From contig NZ_JBHSBN010000021.1 in the NCBI RefSeq assembly GCF_042650605.1, positions 55,740-119,739 of the forward strand: a stretch of DNA of 64,000 bases, given 5' to 3'. Made by a program: the position numbers and the translations under genes. The notes beneath the pieces were generated by a model. That model made no database searches, was not told the origin of the DNA, and was given only the letters and a program-made list of their open reading frames with translations. This document shows positions 7,794-17,982 of the stretch, piece after piece (position 1 is the stretch's first letter; each line of letters opens with the position of its first letter). This DNA is from Micromonospora_J zhanjiangensis. Lineage in GTDB: Bacteria > Actinomycetota > Actinomycetes > Mycobacteriales > Micromonosporaceae.

Positions 7794-10700
7794 TCAGTCG
7801 TCCTGCGGTGGCAGCGGGGACCGGCGGCTCTTCGGCAGGCGGAGCACCTCGAACTGGTCGGTGCCGTCGATCAGCGCGCCGGACGGCGCCGGCCGGACGG
7901 GTGGCTGCTCGGCCGACCGCTGCCCGTCCGAGGTGGCCACGCCGGTCGCCGTCGCCGTCCGATCCGGCGCGGCGTGCCGGCCGACCCGGTCCGCCGAAAC
8001 GTCGGCGGGCCGGTCCGCGCCGCCGGCCGTGCCCGCACCACCGCCGTCGGCCGTACCAGCGTCGCCGTCGGCCGCGGCCCGGCGGCGACGGAACCGTTCC
8101 TTGGTGTTCTCCACCATGGTGTAGAGCGTCGGCACCAGCACCAGGGTCAGCAGCGTCGAGGAGATCAGGCCGCCGATCACCACCACCGCGAGCGGCTGCG
8201 AGATGAAGCCGCCCTGCCCGGTGAGCCCGAGCGCCATCGGGAGCAGAGCGAAGATCGTCGCGATGGCGGTCATCAGGATCGGCCGCAGCCGGCGCCGGCC
8301 GCCCTCGATCACCGCCTCCCGGACGCCCATCCCCTGCGCCCGGTACTGGTTGATCAGGTCCATCAGCACGATCGCGTTGGTGACCACGATGCCGACCAGC
8401 ATCAGCACACCGATCAGCGCCGGTACGCCGAGCGGCGTACCGGTGGCGAGCAGCAGCCCGATCGCACCGGTCGCCGCGAACGGGATGGAGACCAGCAGGA
8501 TCAGCGGCTGGATCAGGCTGCGGAACGTCGCCACCATGATCACGAAGACGATCGCGATCGCGGCCAGCACGGCCAGGCCGAGATCGCCGAACGCCTCGGC
8601 CTGGTCGGCGCTGGCCCCGCCCACCGTGACGGTGGCCCCCGGGATGTCGATCGCGTCGAGCCGCTTCTGCAGGTCGGCGGTGGTCTGGCCGAGGTTCGCG
8701 CCGGTCGCGGTGCCGCTGACCGTGGCGCTGCGGTCACCGTCGATCCGGGTCACCTGGACCGGTCCCTGGCCCTGGGTGACCTTGGCGACGTCACCCAGCC
8801 GGACCGGGCCGATCGGCAGGGTCTTCAACTCGTCCACGGTGGCCGGTGCCTGGCCCGGGGCGCGCAGCACCACGTCCAGCTGCCGACCGTCCAGGTTGAC
8901 CTTGCCGAGCGGGCTGCCGCGGAAGGACTGGGCCACGATCTGCCCGATCGTCGCCTCGGAGAGCCCGTACCGGGCGGCGGCCGCCCGGTCCACCGCGATG
9001 TCGACCCGCGGCGTGCTCTCCGCCAGGCTGGTGGTCACGTCGACCACCTTCGGCGTCTCGGCCATCGCCGCGCGGACCCGCTCCGTCGCCCGGCTCAACA
9101 CCTCCGGATCGGCCGCCTGCACGACCACCTCGAGCTTGTCGCCGGAGGCGCCGGAGTCGGCCGCGCCGAACCGGATCTCACCGACGCCGGTCAGCGCGTC
9201 CAGCTTCGCCCGCAGGTCGTCCTTGACCCGGGCGGCGTCGGCGTCGGCGGCCAGGGCCACGTTGTACGACGCCTTGGTGTTGCCACCACCGCCCTCCCAC
9301 GGCAGCCCGCTGCCGCCGGCCGTCACCTGGTACGTCTTGACACCCGCGGTGGCGGCCAGCACGTTCTCCACCTTCCGCGCCGCCGCGTCGGTGGCCGCCA
9401 GGCTGCTGCCCACCGGCAGCTCCTGGCTGATCGCGATGGTGTCCTGACCGGAGTCGTCCAGGAAGTTGGTCTTCAGCCTGGTGGACAGCGCGAACGTGCC
9501 GAGGAGCACCACCAGTCCGATCGCCACGGTGGTCCACCGCCGGGTGGTGGCGAACCGGACCACCGGCAGGTACGACCGCTGCAGCGGGCTGCGCAGCTCC
9601 TTCTCCTGCGCGGCCCGGCGCACCGCGGCGTCGTCCTCGGTGTCGCCCGCCCGGGGCAGGAACCAGTAGGCGAGCACCGGGATGACCGTCAGCGAGACCA
9701 GCAACGAGGCCAGCAGCGCCACCGTGACGGTGATCGCGAACGGTGCGAACAGCTGGCCGACGAACCCGCCGACCAGGGCGATCGGGGCGAACACCGCCAC
9801 CGTGGTCAGGGTGGAGGCGGTGACCGCGCCGGCCACCTCCCGTACGCCGTTCAGGATGGCGGTCCGTTTGGCCTCGCCGTAGCCGAGGTGCCGCTTGATG
9901 TTCTCCAGCACGACGATCGAGTCGTCGACCACCCGGCCGACGGCGATGGTCAGCGCGCCGAGGGTGAGCAGATTGAGCGAGTAGTCGCCGATCCAGAGCG
10001 CGATCAGGGCCACCACCACGGACAGCGGGATGGAGACCGCGGTGACCAGGGTGGACCGGATCGACAGCAGGAAGACCAGGATCACCAGCACGGCCATGAC
10101 CAGGCCGAGCAGGCCCTCGGTGGTGAGACTGTCGATCGACCGCTCGACGAACGGCGCCTGGTCGAACACGACGGTCAGGTCGGCGCCGGAGGCGTCCCGC
10201 AGGGCGGCCAGCTTGTCCTGGATCTCGTGCGAGATGGTCACCGCGTTGCCGTCCGGCGCGGCGGTGATCGCGATGCCGAGGCTGTCCTTGCCGTTCGTCC
10301 GGGCGAACGAGGTGGCCGGGGCGAGCTGTTCGGTGACCGTGGCGACGTCACCGAGCCGGACCGGGGCGGCCCCGCCACCGGACAGGTAGAGATTGCGCAG
10401 GTCGTCCACGGAGGTGATCCGTCCACCGATCTGCACCGGCAGGCTCTTGTCCCCCTCGGCCACCGTGCCGGCCGGGATGGATATCCCGTTGGCCTGCAGC
10501 GTCTGCCCGATGGCGGTCGGCTGCACCTTGGCGGCGGCCAGCTTCGCCGGCTCCGGGCTGATCACCACGACCGGGTTGCGGGTACCGGTCAGCGCGACGG
10601 TGCGGACCCCCGGCAGCGCCTCCAGCTCGGGCACCACCGAGGCGTTCAGCTTGTCGGCCAGCGCCCGCTCGTCGCCGCCGCCGGACGCGGCGAGCACCAC

Positions 10701-11114
10701 CGCCGGCAGGTCGTCCGTGCTGCCGGCGACGACCTGCGGGTCGACGCCGTCGGGCAGCTGGGTACGGATCCGGTTGATCTGGTTCTGCATCTTGCTGACG
10801 GCGTCGTCGAGGTTCGTGCCGAACTCGTACTCCACCTGCAGGGTGGCGGCGCCGTCGCGGGAGGTCGAGGTGATCTTTTTCAGCCCGCTGATCCCCTTGA
10901 TGCTGTTTTCCAGCGGCTCGGTGACCTGGGACTCGACGATCTCGGGCGAGGCACCCGGGTACGGCGCGACGACGAAGGCGCCCGGGAACTCCAGCGACGG
11001 CAGCAGCTGCTGCTTGAGCGACGGCACCGCGTAGACACCGAAGCCGGTGATCACGATCGCGATGAGGGCTACCAGCCCTCGGTTGGCGAGGCTGAGTCTG
11101 GCGAGCAACGACAT
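7794..11114 (-). CDS. Efflux RND transporter permease (HAE1/AcrB-like)
   Basis: Inner-membrane proton-driven pump of the RND superfamily, 1106 residues from the ATG at 11114. It shows the family layout: a first transmembrane helix (about 13-33), large porter domain, the TM4 motif GRVVDDSIVVLEN, a second large loop, and a second TM bundle. The C-terminal 90 residues after TM12 are a hydrophilic Ala/Asp/Gly tail. No adaptor (HlyD type) or outer-membrane partner lies nearby, as usual for Gram-positive HAE1-like pumps. A GTG further upstream would add 23 residues but has no better ribosome site. Confidence 0.93.
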   Translation of the reverse strand: MSLLARLSLANRGLVALIAIVITGFGVYAVPSLKQQLLPSLEFPGAFVVAPYPGASPEIVESQVTEPLENSIKGISGLKKITSTSRDGAATLQVEYEFGTNLDDAVSKMQNQINRIRTQLPDGVDPQVVAGSTDDLPAVVLAASGGGDERALADKLNASVVPELEALPGVRTVALTGTRNPVVVISPEPAKLAAAKVQPTAIGQTLQANGISIPAGTVAEGDKSLPVQIGGRITSVDDLRNLYLSGGGAAPVRLGDVATVTEQLAPATSFARTNGKDSLGIAITAAPDGNAVTISHEIQDKLAALRDASGADLTVVFDQAPFVERSIDSLTTEGLLGLVMAVLVILVFLLSIRSTLVTAVSIPLSVVVALIALWIGDYSLNLLTLGALTIAVGRVVDDSIVVLENIKRHLGYGEAKRTAILNGVREVAGAVTASTLTTVAVFAPIALVGGFVGQLFAPFAITVTVALLASLLVSLTVIPVLAYWFLPRAGDTEDDAAVRRAAQEKELRSPLQRSYLPVVRFATTRRWTTVAIGLVVLLGTFALSTRLKTNFLDDSGQDTIAISQELPVGSSLAATDAAARKVENVLAATAGVKTYQVTAGGSGLPWEGGGGNTKASYNVALAADADAARVKDDLRAKLDALTGVGEIRFGAADSGASGDKLEVVVQAADPEVLSRATERVRAAMAETPKVVDVTTSLAESTPRVDIAVDRAAAARYGLSEATIGQIVAQSFRGSPLGKVNLDGRQLDVVLRAPGQAPATVDELKTLPIGPVRLGDVAKVTQGQGPVQVTRIDGDRSATVSGTATGANLGQTTADLQKRLDAIDIPGATVTVGGASADQAEAFGDLGLAVLAAIAIVFVIMVATFRSLIQPLILLVSIPFAATGAIGLLLATGTPLGVPALIGVLMLVGIVVTNAIVLMDLINQYRAQGMGVREAVIEGGRRRLRPILMTAIATIFALLPMALGLTGQGGFISQPLAVVVIGGLISSTLLTLVLVPTLYTMVENTKERFRRRRAAADGDAGTADGGGAGTAGGADRPADVSADRVGRHAAPDRTATATGVATSDGQRSAEQPPVRPAPSGALIDGTDQFEVLRLPKSRRSPLPPQDD

Positions 11115-11232
11115 GGGCGGGCCCACTCCCCGATGATTGTTGCGATGAGCTCGACGGTTCGAATTCTGCCCGACGTGCGCCACCGGTCCGGCGTGGGGGC
11201 GCCGGACCGGGCGGTAACCTCCGGCGGGGCTC

Positions 11233-12282
11233 TCAGGCCAGGTCGAGGGCCCGGGCCGCGGCCAGGACGTCGTTGCGAATGGTGCTCGGCGCCGGCGCGG
11301 TGGAGATCGCCCACTCCGGGTCCTTCAGCCCGTGCCCGGTGACCGTGCAGACCACCGTCGCGCCCGGCGGCACCGCACCGGCCTCGGCCTGCTGCAACAG
11401 GCCGGCCACGCTGGCCGCGCTGCCCAGCTCGACGAAGACACCGACCTCCCGGGCCAGCAGCCGGTACGCGGACAGGATCTCCCGGTCGGAGACCGCGGCG
11501 ATCAGACCGCCGGAGGCGTCCCGGGCGTCCACGGCCCTGGTCCAACTGGCCGGGTTGCCGATCCGGATGGCGGTGGCGATGGTGGACGGCTCGTGCACCA
11601 CCGCGCCGGTGACGATGGGCGCGGCGCCGGCCGCCTGGAAGCCGAACATCCGGGGCGTACGGGTGGCGTTGCCGGCCTGCGCGTCCTGCTGGTAGCCGAG
11701 CCAGTAGGCGCTGATGTTGCCGGCGTTGCCGACCGGCAGGCAGTGGATGTCCGGGGCGTCGCCGAGCGCCTCGACGATCTCGAAGGCGGCCGTCTTCTGC
11801 CCCTCCAGCCGGTCCGGGTTCACCGAGTTGACCAACGCTACCGGGTAGTCCTGGGCCAGCTTGCCGGCCAGCGCCAGGCAGTCGTCGAAGTTGCCGTTGA
11901 CCTGGAGCAGTTTCGCGCCGTGCACCAGCGCCTGGCCCAACTTGCCCAGCGCGATCTTGCCCTGCGGGACCAGCACCGCACAGGTGATCCCGGCGCGGGC
12001 CGCGTAGGCTGCCGCCGAGGCGCTGGTGTTGCCGGTCGAGGCGCAGATGATCGCCTTGCTACCGGCCTCGACCGCCTTGGAGACGGCCATGGTCATCCCG
12101 CGGTCCTTGAACGAGCCGGTCGGGTTGGCGCCCTCCACCTTGAGGTGCACGTCGCAGCCCGTCCGGGCGGACAGCACCGGCGCCGGCACCAGCGGGGTGT
12201 TCCCCTCGTGCAGCGTCACCACCGGCGTCGAGTCGGACACCGGGAGCCGGTCCCGGTACGCCTCGATCAGACCCCGCCACAT
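11233..12282 (-). CDS. thrC: Threonine synthase
   Basis: PLP enzyme converting O-phosphohomoserine to L-threonine and phosphate. 349 residues from the ATG at 12282, which follows GAGGAGGGCGCG. The PLP lysine sits in NPTGSFKDRG (K59), followed by the STGNTSAS phosphate loop and the glycine-rich LPVGNAGNISAYW. It follows hom by about 200 bases with a hairpin between. Length and motifs match the actinobacterial type. Confidence 0.96.
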   Translation of the reverse strand: MWRGLIEAYRDRLPVSDSTPVVTLHEGNTPLVPAPVLSARTGCDVHLKVEGANPTGSFKDRGMTMAVSKAVEAGSKAIICASTGNTSASAAAYAARAGITCAVLVPQGKIALGKLGQALVHGAKLLQVNGNFDDCLALAGKLAQDYPVALVNSVNPDRLEGQKTAAFEIVEALGDAPDIHCLPVGNAGNISAYWLGYQQDAQAGNATRTPRMFGFQAAGAAPIVTGAVVHEPSTIATAIRIGNPASWTRAVDARDASGGLIAAVSDREILSAYRLLAREVGVFVELGSAASVAGLLQQAEAGAVPPGATVVCTVTGHGLKDPEWAISTAPAPSTIRNDVLAAARALDLA

Positions 12283-12427
12283 CGCGCCCTCCTCGTGGCC
12301 GTGCCCGCTCCCGCGGGTGCGGTAGGGAATAACAGCGTGCACCAGCATCGGCCGGCGGGCGCGACCGCACCGCCGAATAACCACCTGCCGGGATTCCGGG
12401 CGGCCCGGCCGGGCGGCGAAGCCGCAG

Positions 12428-12465
12428 GTCAGCGCCGCGCCCGCCGGGTTGCGCGCGGCGCTGAC
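12428..12465 (-). terminator. Hairpin between hom and thrC
   Basis: A perfect 13-bp stem, 12428-12440 with 12453-12465, and a 12-base loop, located 15 bases after the hom stop. It may reduce read-through from lysA-hom into thrC, or act as an attenuator. There is no U-run. Confidence 0.6.
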
Positions 12466-12479
12466 GCCCGCCGTGCGCG

Positions 12480-13811
12480 CTACCGGTCGCCGCCCTCCAC
12501 CCGCAGCACGCTGGCGATGGACCGGACGATGTCCAACCGGCGCAGGTCCTCGACGGTGGCGGCCAGGGCCGCGTCGGTGGCCTCGTGGGTGACGATGACC
12601 AGCACGGCGTCCCCGCCGCGGCCGACCGGTCGGTCCGTACCACCGGCCGGGCCCTGCCGGACCGTGGCGATGGAGACGTCGTGCCCGGCGAAGACGCCGG
12701 CCACCGCCGCCAGTACGCCCGGCCGGTCGGCCACGTCCAGGCTGATGTGGTAGCGGGTACGCGCCTCGCCCATCGGCCGGATCGGCAGCGCCGCGTACGC
12801 CGACTCGCTGGCCGCCCGTACCCCGACCAGCCGGTTGCGGGCCACCGTGACCAGGTCACCGAGCACCGCGCTGGCGGTCGGCGCCCCGCCGGCACCCCGG
12901 CCGTAGAACATCAACTGGCCGGCGGCGACCGCCTCGACGAAGACCGCGTTGAACGCGTCGCCGACCCGGGCCAGCGGATGACTCAACGGGATCATGGCGG
13001 GGTGCACCCGGACGCTCACCGAGTCGGCACCGGTGGAGTCCGGGCCGCGGGAGGCGATGCAGAGCAGCTTGATCGTGCAGCCCATCGCCCGGGCGCTGGC
13101 CACGTCGGCGGCGGTGACCTCGGTGATGCCCTCCCGGTGCACGTCGGCGGCGGTGACCCGGGTGTGGAAGGCCAGCGAGGCCAGGATCGCCGCCTTGGCC
13201 GCGGCGTCGAAGCCCTCCACGTCGGCGGTCGGGTCGGCCTCGGCGTACCCCAGCTCGGTGGCCTGGTCCAGCGCCTCGGCGAAGCCGGCCCCGGTGGCGT
13301 CCATGGCCGAGAGGATGTAGTTGGTGGTGCCGTTGACGATGCCGGTGACCTGGGTGACGGTGTCGCCGTGCAGCGACTCGCGCAGCGGCCGCAGCAACGG
13401 GATGGCGCCCGCCACCGCCGCCTCGTAGTACAGGTCGGCGCGGCCCTCGACGGCCGCGTCGTGCAGCGCCGCACCGTCCTCGGCCAGCAGCGCCTTGTTG
13501 GCGGTGACCACGCTCTTGCCGCTCCGCAGCGCCTCGACCAGCCAGCCGCGTGCCGGTTCGATGCCGCCGACCATCTCGACCACCACGTCGACGTCGTCCC
13601 GTTTGATCAGGCTGAGCGGGTCGGTGGTGAACAGCTCCGGGTTCACCGGCAGCGGGCCGCGGTCGCGGCCCATCCGGCGGACCGCGATGCCGGCCAGTTC
13701 CAGCGGGGCGCCGATCCGGGCGGCCAGGTCGGCGGCCTGCTCGTGCAGCAGCCGGACCACCTCGGTACCGACGGTTCCGCAGCCCAGCAGGGCCAGCCGG
13801 ACAGGTTTCAT
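12480..13811 (-). CDS. hom: Homoserine dehydrogenase
   Basis: NAD(P)H-dependent reduction of aspartate semialdehyde to homoserine, the branch point to threonine and methionine. The ATG at 13811 gives 443 residues; an in-frame ATG four codons upstream (13823) overlaps the lysA end. The Rossmann motif LGCGTVG is at about 9-15, the catalytic domain contains the GIVNGTTNYIL block, and a C-terminal ACT domain (about 355-443, starting YHISLDVADRPGVLAAVAG) is the expected site of threonine feedback control. Its start lies one base from the lysA stop, so translation is probably coupled. Confidence 0.96.
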   Translation of the reverse strand: MKPVRLALLGCGTVGTEVVRLLHEQAADLAARIGAPLELAGIAVRRMGRDRGPLPVNPELFTTDPLSLIKRDDVDVVVEMVGGIEPARGWLVEALRSGKSVVTANKALLAEDGAALHDAAVEGRADLYYEAAVAGAIPLLRPLRESLHGDTVTQVTGIVNGTTNYILSAMDATGAGFAEALDQATELGYAEADPTADVEGFDAAAKAAILASLAFHTRVTAADVHREGITEVTAADVASARAMGCTIKLLCIASRGPDSTGADSVSVRVHPAMIPLSHPLARVGDAFNAVFVEAVAAGQLMFYGRGAGGAPTASAVLGDLVTVARNRLVGVRAASESAYAALPIRPMGEARTRYHISLDVADRPGVLAAVAGVFAGHDVSIATVRQGPAGGTDRPVGRGGDAVLVIVTHEATDAALAATVEDLRRLDIVRSIASVLRVEGGDR

Positions 13812-13812
13812 C

Positions 13813-15198
13813 TCAGCCCACATCCAATGCCAGCAGATCGTCTTCGGTCTCCCGCCGGACGATCAGGCGGGCCTCACCGCCGCGCACCGCCACCACGGGC
13901 GGCCGGGGGACATGGTTGTAGTTGCTGGCCATGCTGCGGCAGTAGGCACCCGTGCCGGGCACGGCGAGAAGATCTCCGGGCTGGACGTCGGCGGGCAGGA
14001 ATTCATCCTTCACCACGATGTCCCCCGACTCACAGTGCTTTCCCACCACGCGGGCAAGAATCGGCGCCGCGGTGGAGGCCCTGGACGCCACGGTGGCCGA
14101 GTACGACGCGTCGTACAGGGCGGTCCGGATGTTGTCGCTCATCCCGCCGTCGACCGAGACGTAGGTCCGGATGCCGTCCACGTCCTTGACCGTGCCGACC
14201 TCGTACAGGGTGAACACCGCCGGACCGACCAGGGCCCGGCCGGGCTCGATCGACAGCCGGGGTACGGCGAGCCGCTCGACGTCGCACTCGCCGTCGACGA
14301 TCTTGCGGAGCCGCTTGGCCAGGTCGGCCGGGCTGGCCGGGTCGTCCTGGGTGGTGTACGCGATGCCGAAGCCACCACCCAGGTCCAGCTCGGGCAGCTC
14401 GACGCCGCGGGCGTCGCGGATCTGCGCCTGCAGGGCCAGCACCCGGCGGGCGGAGACCTCGAAGCCGCTGGTGTCAAAGATCTGCGAGCCGATGTGCGAG
14501 TGCAGGCCGCGCAGCTCCAGCACGTCCTCGTCGAGGATCCGGAACGCCGCCGCGGCGGCCGCCCCGCCGGCCAGCGAGAAGCCGAACTTCTGGTCCTCGT
14601 GCGCGGTGGCGATGAACTCGTGGGTGTGCGCCTCGACGCCGACGGTGACCCGGACCAGCACCCGGGGGCGTACCCCGCGCCGGCGGGCCAGCTCGGTCAA
14701 CCGGGTGATCTCGTCGTCCGAGTCGACGATGATCCGGCCCACCCCGGCGTCGACCGCCCGGGTCAGCTCGGCCACCGACTTGTTGTTGCCGTGGAAGCCG
14801 ATCCGCTCGGCCGGCATCCCGGCGGACAGCGCCACCGCCAGCTCACCGCCCGAGCAGACGTCCAGGTGCAGGCCCTCCTCGGCGACGATCCGCACCACGG
14901 CGCGGCAGAGGAACGCCTTGCCCGCGTAGTAGACGTCCTCGTCCGGGAAGGCGGCCCGAAAGTCCCGGCACCGGGCCCGCAGGTCGTCCTCGTCGAGCAC
15001 GTACGCCGGCGTGCCGTACCGCCGGGCCAGCTCGCGCACGTCGAGCCCGGCGACGGTGAGCGCGCCGTCGGCGCCGCGCCGGACGCCGCGCGCCCACAGC
15101 GGCGGCACCAGCTCGTTGACGTCCGCCGGGGCACGCAGCCAGGCCGGGCCGTTGGTGCCCAGCTCCCCGTGCAGCGCCCCCGCCTCATGCGCCCGCAT
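13813..15198 (-). CDS. lysA: Diaminopimelate decarboxylase
   Basis: Fold-type III PLP enzyme making L-lysine from meso-diaminopimelate. 461 residues. The PLP lysine lies in YYAGKAF (K94); the HSHIGSQ segment, the glycine loop DLGGGFGIAY and the substrate-binding CESGD motif are all present. A short N-terminal extension of about 45 residues precedes the barrel, typical of actinobacterial LysA. It lies between argS and hom in the conserved order. Confidence 0.96.
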   Translation of the reverse strand: MRAHEAGALHGELGTNGPAWLRAPADVNELVPPLWARGVRRGADGALTVAGLDVRELARRYGTPAYVLDEDDLRARCRDFRAAFPDEDVYYAGKAFLCRAVVRIVAEEGLHLDVCSGGELAVALSAGMPAERIGFHGNNKSVAELTRAVDAGVGRIIVDSDDEITRLTELARRRGVRPRVLVRVTVGVEAHTHEFIATAHEDQKFGFSLAGGAAAAAAFRILDEDVLELRGLHSHIGSQIFDTSGFEVSARRVLALQAQIRDARGVELPELDLGGGFGIAYTTQDDPASPADLAKRLRKIVDGECDVERLAVPRLSIEPGRALVGPAVFTLYEVGTVKDVDGIRTYVSVDGGMSDNIRTALYDASYSATVASRASTAAPILARVVGKHCESGDIVVKDEFLPADVQPGDLLAVPGTGAYCRSMASNYNHVPRPPVVAVRGGEARLIVRRETEDDLLALDVG

Positions 15199-15317
15199 CG
15201 GTTACCTCCGGATCTCGCGGTTCCAGGACTCTTCGCCGAGGGGGATCCTCGCGCACCGACCCGACCGGCCGGGGACTCCGGTGTCCCCGGCCCGCACTTC
15301 GGGAAACGCCGCCGGTG

Positions 15318-16985
15318 CTACATCCGCTCCGGGGCGGACACCCCCAGCAGGTCCAGCCCGTTGGCGATCACCGTCCGGGTGGCGTCGTTGAGCCAGAGCC
15401 GGGCCCGGTGCAGGTCGGTGACCTCCTCGTCGCCCAGCGGCAGCACCCGGCAGTTGTCGTAGAACCGGTGGTACGCCTGAGCGACGCTCTCCTCCAGGTA
15501 GCGGGCGATCCGGTGCGGCTCGCGCAGCTCGGCCGCCGAGGCCACCACCGCCGGGTACTCGCCGAGCGCCTTGAGCAGCTCGTTCTCCTTCTCGTGGTCG
15601 AGCAGCTCGGGGCGGAACGCGTCGGGCTCGCCCCGGGTCAGGCCGACCTCGGCGGCGTTGCGGGAGACACTGGCGGTCCGGGCGGCGACGTACTGCACGT
15701 AGTAGACCGGGTTGTCGCGGGTGGCCCGGGTCCACAGCTCCACGTCGATGTCGATCGGCGAGTCGCTGGAGTAGCGGGCCAGCGCGTACCGGGCCGCGTC
15801 CACGCCGATCGCCTCGACCAGGTCCTCCAGGGTGACCACGGTGCCGGCCCGCTTGGACATCCGGACCGGCTGACCGTCCCGGACCAGGTTCACCAGCTGC
15901 CCGATCAGGATCTCCAGGTTGCGGTCCGGGTCGTCGCCGAAGCAGGCCGCCATGGCCTTCATCCGGCCGATGTAGCCGTGGTGGTCGGCGCCCAGCATGA
16001 TCACGATCCGGTCGAAGCCGCGCTCGCGCTTGTCCAGGTAGTAGGCGCAGTCGGCGGCGAAGTAGGTCCACTCACCGTCGGACTTGCGCAGCACCCGGTC
16101 CTTGTCGTCGCCGAAGTCGGTGGTGCGCAGCCAGGTGGCGCCCTCGGTCTCGAAGACGTGACCCTCCTGGCGCAGCCGGGCCAGGGCCAGGTCCAGCTCG
16201 CCCCGGTCGTGCAGGTCCTTCTCGTTGAAGTAGGTGTCGAACCGCACCCCGAACCGGCTCAGCGAGGAGCGGATCTGGTCGAACATCAACGCCACGCCCT
16301 CGACCCGGAACACCTCCCGGGCCGCCGCGTCGTCCAGCCCGAGCACCTCCGGCCGCCGGGCCACCACCTCGGCGGCGATCTCCTCGATGTACGCCCCGAC
16401 GTAGCCGTTCTCCGGCGCCGGCTCGCCCCGGGCGGCGGCCAGCAGCGACCGGGCGAACCGGTCGATCTGCGAGCCGGCGTCGTTGAAGTAGTACTCGGTG
16501 CCGACCTCGGCGCCGGCGGCCCGCAGCACCCGGCTCAGCGCGTCACCGACGGCGGCCCAGCGGACCCCACCGATGTGCACCGGGCCGGTCGGGTTGGCCG
16601 AGACGAACTCCAGGTTCATCCGGTCGCCGGCGAGCCGGTCGCCGCGGCCGTACTCCCGGCCGGCCTGGACCACGACGCGGGCCAGCTGCCCGGCGGCGGC
16701 GGCGTCCAGCCGGATGTTCAGGAAGCCCGGACCGGCGATCTCCACCGACTTGATCCCCGGGGTCCGGCCCAGCTGGTCGGCCAGGGCGGTCGCCAGCTCC
16801 CGCGGCGGCAGCCCGACCCGCTTGGCCAGTTGCAGGGCCAGCGTCGAGGCGTAGTCGCCGTGCTCCGGGTTGCGGGGTCGCTCGACGGTGGCGGCCTCGG
16901 GCAGCGCGGCGTGATCGAGGTCACGCTCGGAGAAGACGGCGCGGGCGGCGGCGAGGACGACCTCGGCGAGCTTGGCAGGAGTCAC
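15318..16985 (-). CDS. argS: Arginyl-tRNA synthetase
   Basis: Class I aminoacyl-tRNA synthetase charging tRNA-Arg. 555 residues. N-terminal additional domain (about 1-85), HIGH-type signature HIGG at 137-140 inside the FVSANPTGPVHIGG block, KMSKS-type RMSKR at 375-379, and a DALR anticodon-binding domain at the C terminus. First gene of the minus-strand argS-lysA-hom series; it is divergent from the DUF3105 gene across about 100 bases. Confidence 0.97.
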   Translation of the reverse strand: MTPAKLAEVVLAAARAVFSERDLDHAALPEAATVERPRNPEHGDYASTLALQLAKRVGLPPRELATALADQLGRTPGIKSVEIAGPGFLNIRLDAAAAGQLARVVVQAGREYGRGDRLAGDRMNLEFVSANPTGPVHIGGVRWAAVGDALSRVLRAAGAEVGTEYYFNDAGSQIDRFARSLLAAARGEPAPENGYVGAYIEEIAAEVVARRPEVLGLDDAAAREVFRVEGVALMFDQIRSSLSRFGVRFDTYFNEKDLHDRGELDLALARLRQEGHVFETEGATWLRTTDFGDDKDRVLRKSDGEWTYFAADCAYYLDKRERGFDRIVIMLGADHHGYIGRMKAMAACFGDDPDRNLEILIGQLVNLVRDGQPVRMSKRAGTVVTLEDLVEAIGVDAARYALARYSSDSPIDIDVELWTRATRDNPVYYVQYVAARTASVSRNAAEVGLTRGEPDAFRPELLDHEKENELLKALGEYPAVVASAAELREPHRIARYLEESVAQAYHRFYDNCRVLPLGDEEVTDLHRARLWLNDATRTVIANGLDLLGVSAPERM

Positions 16986-17084
16986 CGATCAATGCTAGCG
17001 GGGGTAGACTCGGTCACCCGGCGGCCACCCCGTGCAATTCGTGACCCGCCACACCCCCGTGACCGACCGACCAGACGAGGCACG

Positions 17085-17921
17085 ATGAGCATCAGCACCC
17101 CGAGTGGCGACCAACGCCGTCCGACCGTGGTCAGCACCGGCAAGAAGCCGGCGGCGGGCGCGAAGCCGGCCGCGGGCAAGACCGCCACCGGCGGTCGGCC
17201 CGGCGGCGCCCGCCCGGCGGCGGGCGGCGGCAAGGGCCCCCGCAAGCCGATCACCCCGGTCAAGGTCAAGCAGGGCCGTGCCTGGGGCCCGATGGCGCTC
17301 TTCGTCGCGGTCGGGGTGCTGGCCGCGGCGATCGTCGGCTACGGGGCGTACGCGGTGATCCAGGGCAACAAGTCCTGGGAGGACAAGGCGGCCGACATCC
17401 CCGGGATCCAGAACATCCGCAAGTCGGACCCGGACAGCCTGAAGTACGAAAAGCACAAGTCCGGCCCGATCCAGTACGCCAAGTACACCCCGCCGGTCGG
17501 CGGCGTGCACAACGACAGCTGGCAGAACTGCATGGGCGACGTCTACGACGCCCCGATCGCCAACGAGCACGCGGTGCACAGCCTGGAGCACGGCGCGGTC
17601 TGGGTGACCTACCGCCCCGACCTGCCGAAGGACCAGGTGGAGAAGCTGGCCGCCAAGGTGCGCGGCAAGGAGAAGACGCTGATGAGCCCGTACGACAAGC
17701 TCGACGCGCCGATCTCGCTGCAGGCCTGGGGCTACCAGCTCAAGGTGCAGAACGCCGACGACAGCCGGATCGACGACTTCATCTCGGCGCTGCGGGTGAA
17801 CGCCTCGGTCGAGGGCCCGACGGCGAACTGCTCGCAGGGCATCACGGCGACCGGCACCACCCCGCGTGACCTGCCGCAGGGCGGCGACTCGGGCGGCGGC
17901 ATGCCCGGCCAGCCGCAGTAA
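17085..17921 (+). CDS. DUF3105 membrane-anchored protein
   Basis: 278 residues from the ATG at 17085. A basic Lys/Ala/Pro/Gly-rich cytoplasmic head (about 1-65), one transmembrane helix (about 67-90), and an extracytoplasmic domain with YTPPVGGVHNDSWQNCMGDVYD and NEHAVHSLEHGAVWVTY, the hallmark of DUF3105. The conserved His, Glu and Cys residues suggest metal binding, but the function is not established. It is followed 61 bases later by the DUF305 gene, a common actinobacterial pairing that suggests a shared envelope role. Confidence 0.9.
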   Translation: MSISTPSGDQRRPTVVSTGKKPAAGAKPAAGKTATGGRPGGARPAAGGGKGPRKPITPVKVKQGRAWGPMALFVAVGVLAAAIVGYGAYAVIQGNKSWEDKAADIPGIQNIRKSDPDSLKYEKHKSGPIQYAKYTPPVGGVHNDSWQNCMGDVYDAPIANEHAVHSLEHGAVWVTYRPDLPKDQVEKLAAKVRGKEKTLMSPYDKLDAPISLQAWGYQLKVQNADDSRIDDFISALRVNASVEGPTANCSQGITATGTTPRDLPQGGDSGGGMPGQPQ

Positions 17922-17982
17922 CCACCGGCGGTGGCGCCACCCACCCCGACCGAGCACGTGACCCAGTGAGGAACCTGCCGCG

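Noticed and set aside
7326..11342. Plus-strand frame of 1338 codons opposite the RND permease
   Set aside because: High-GC antisense artefact of a confidently assigned coding sequence; composition is His/Arg/Gln-rich with no domain.
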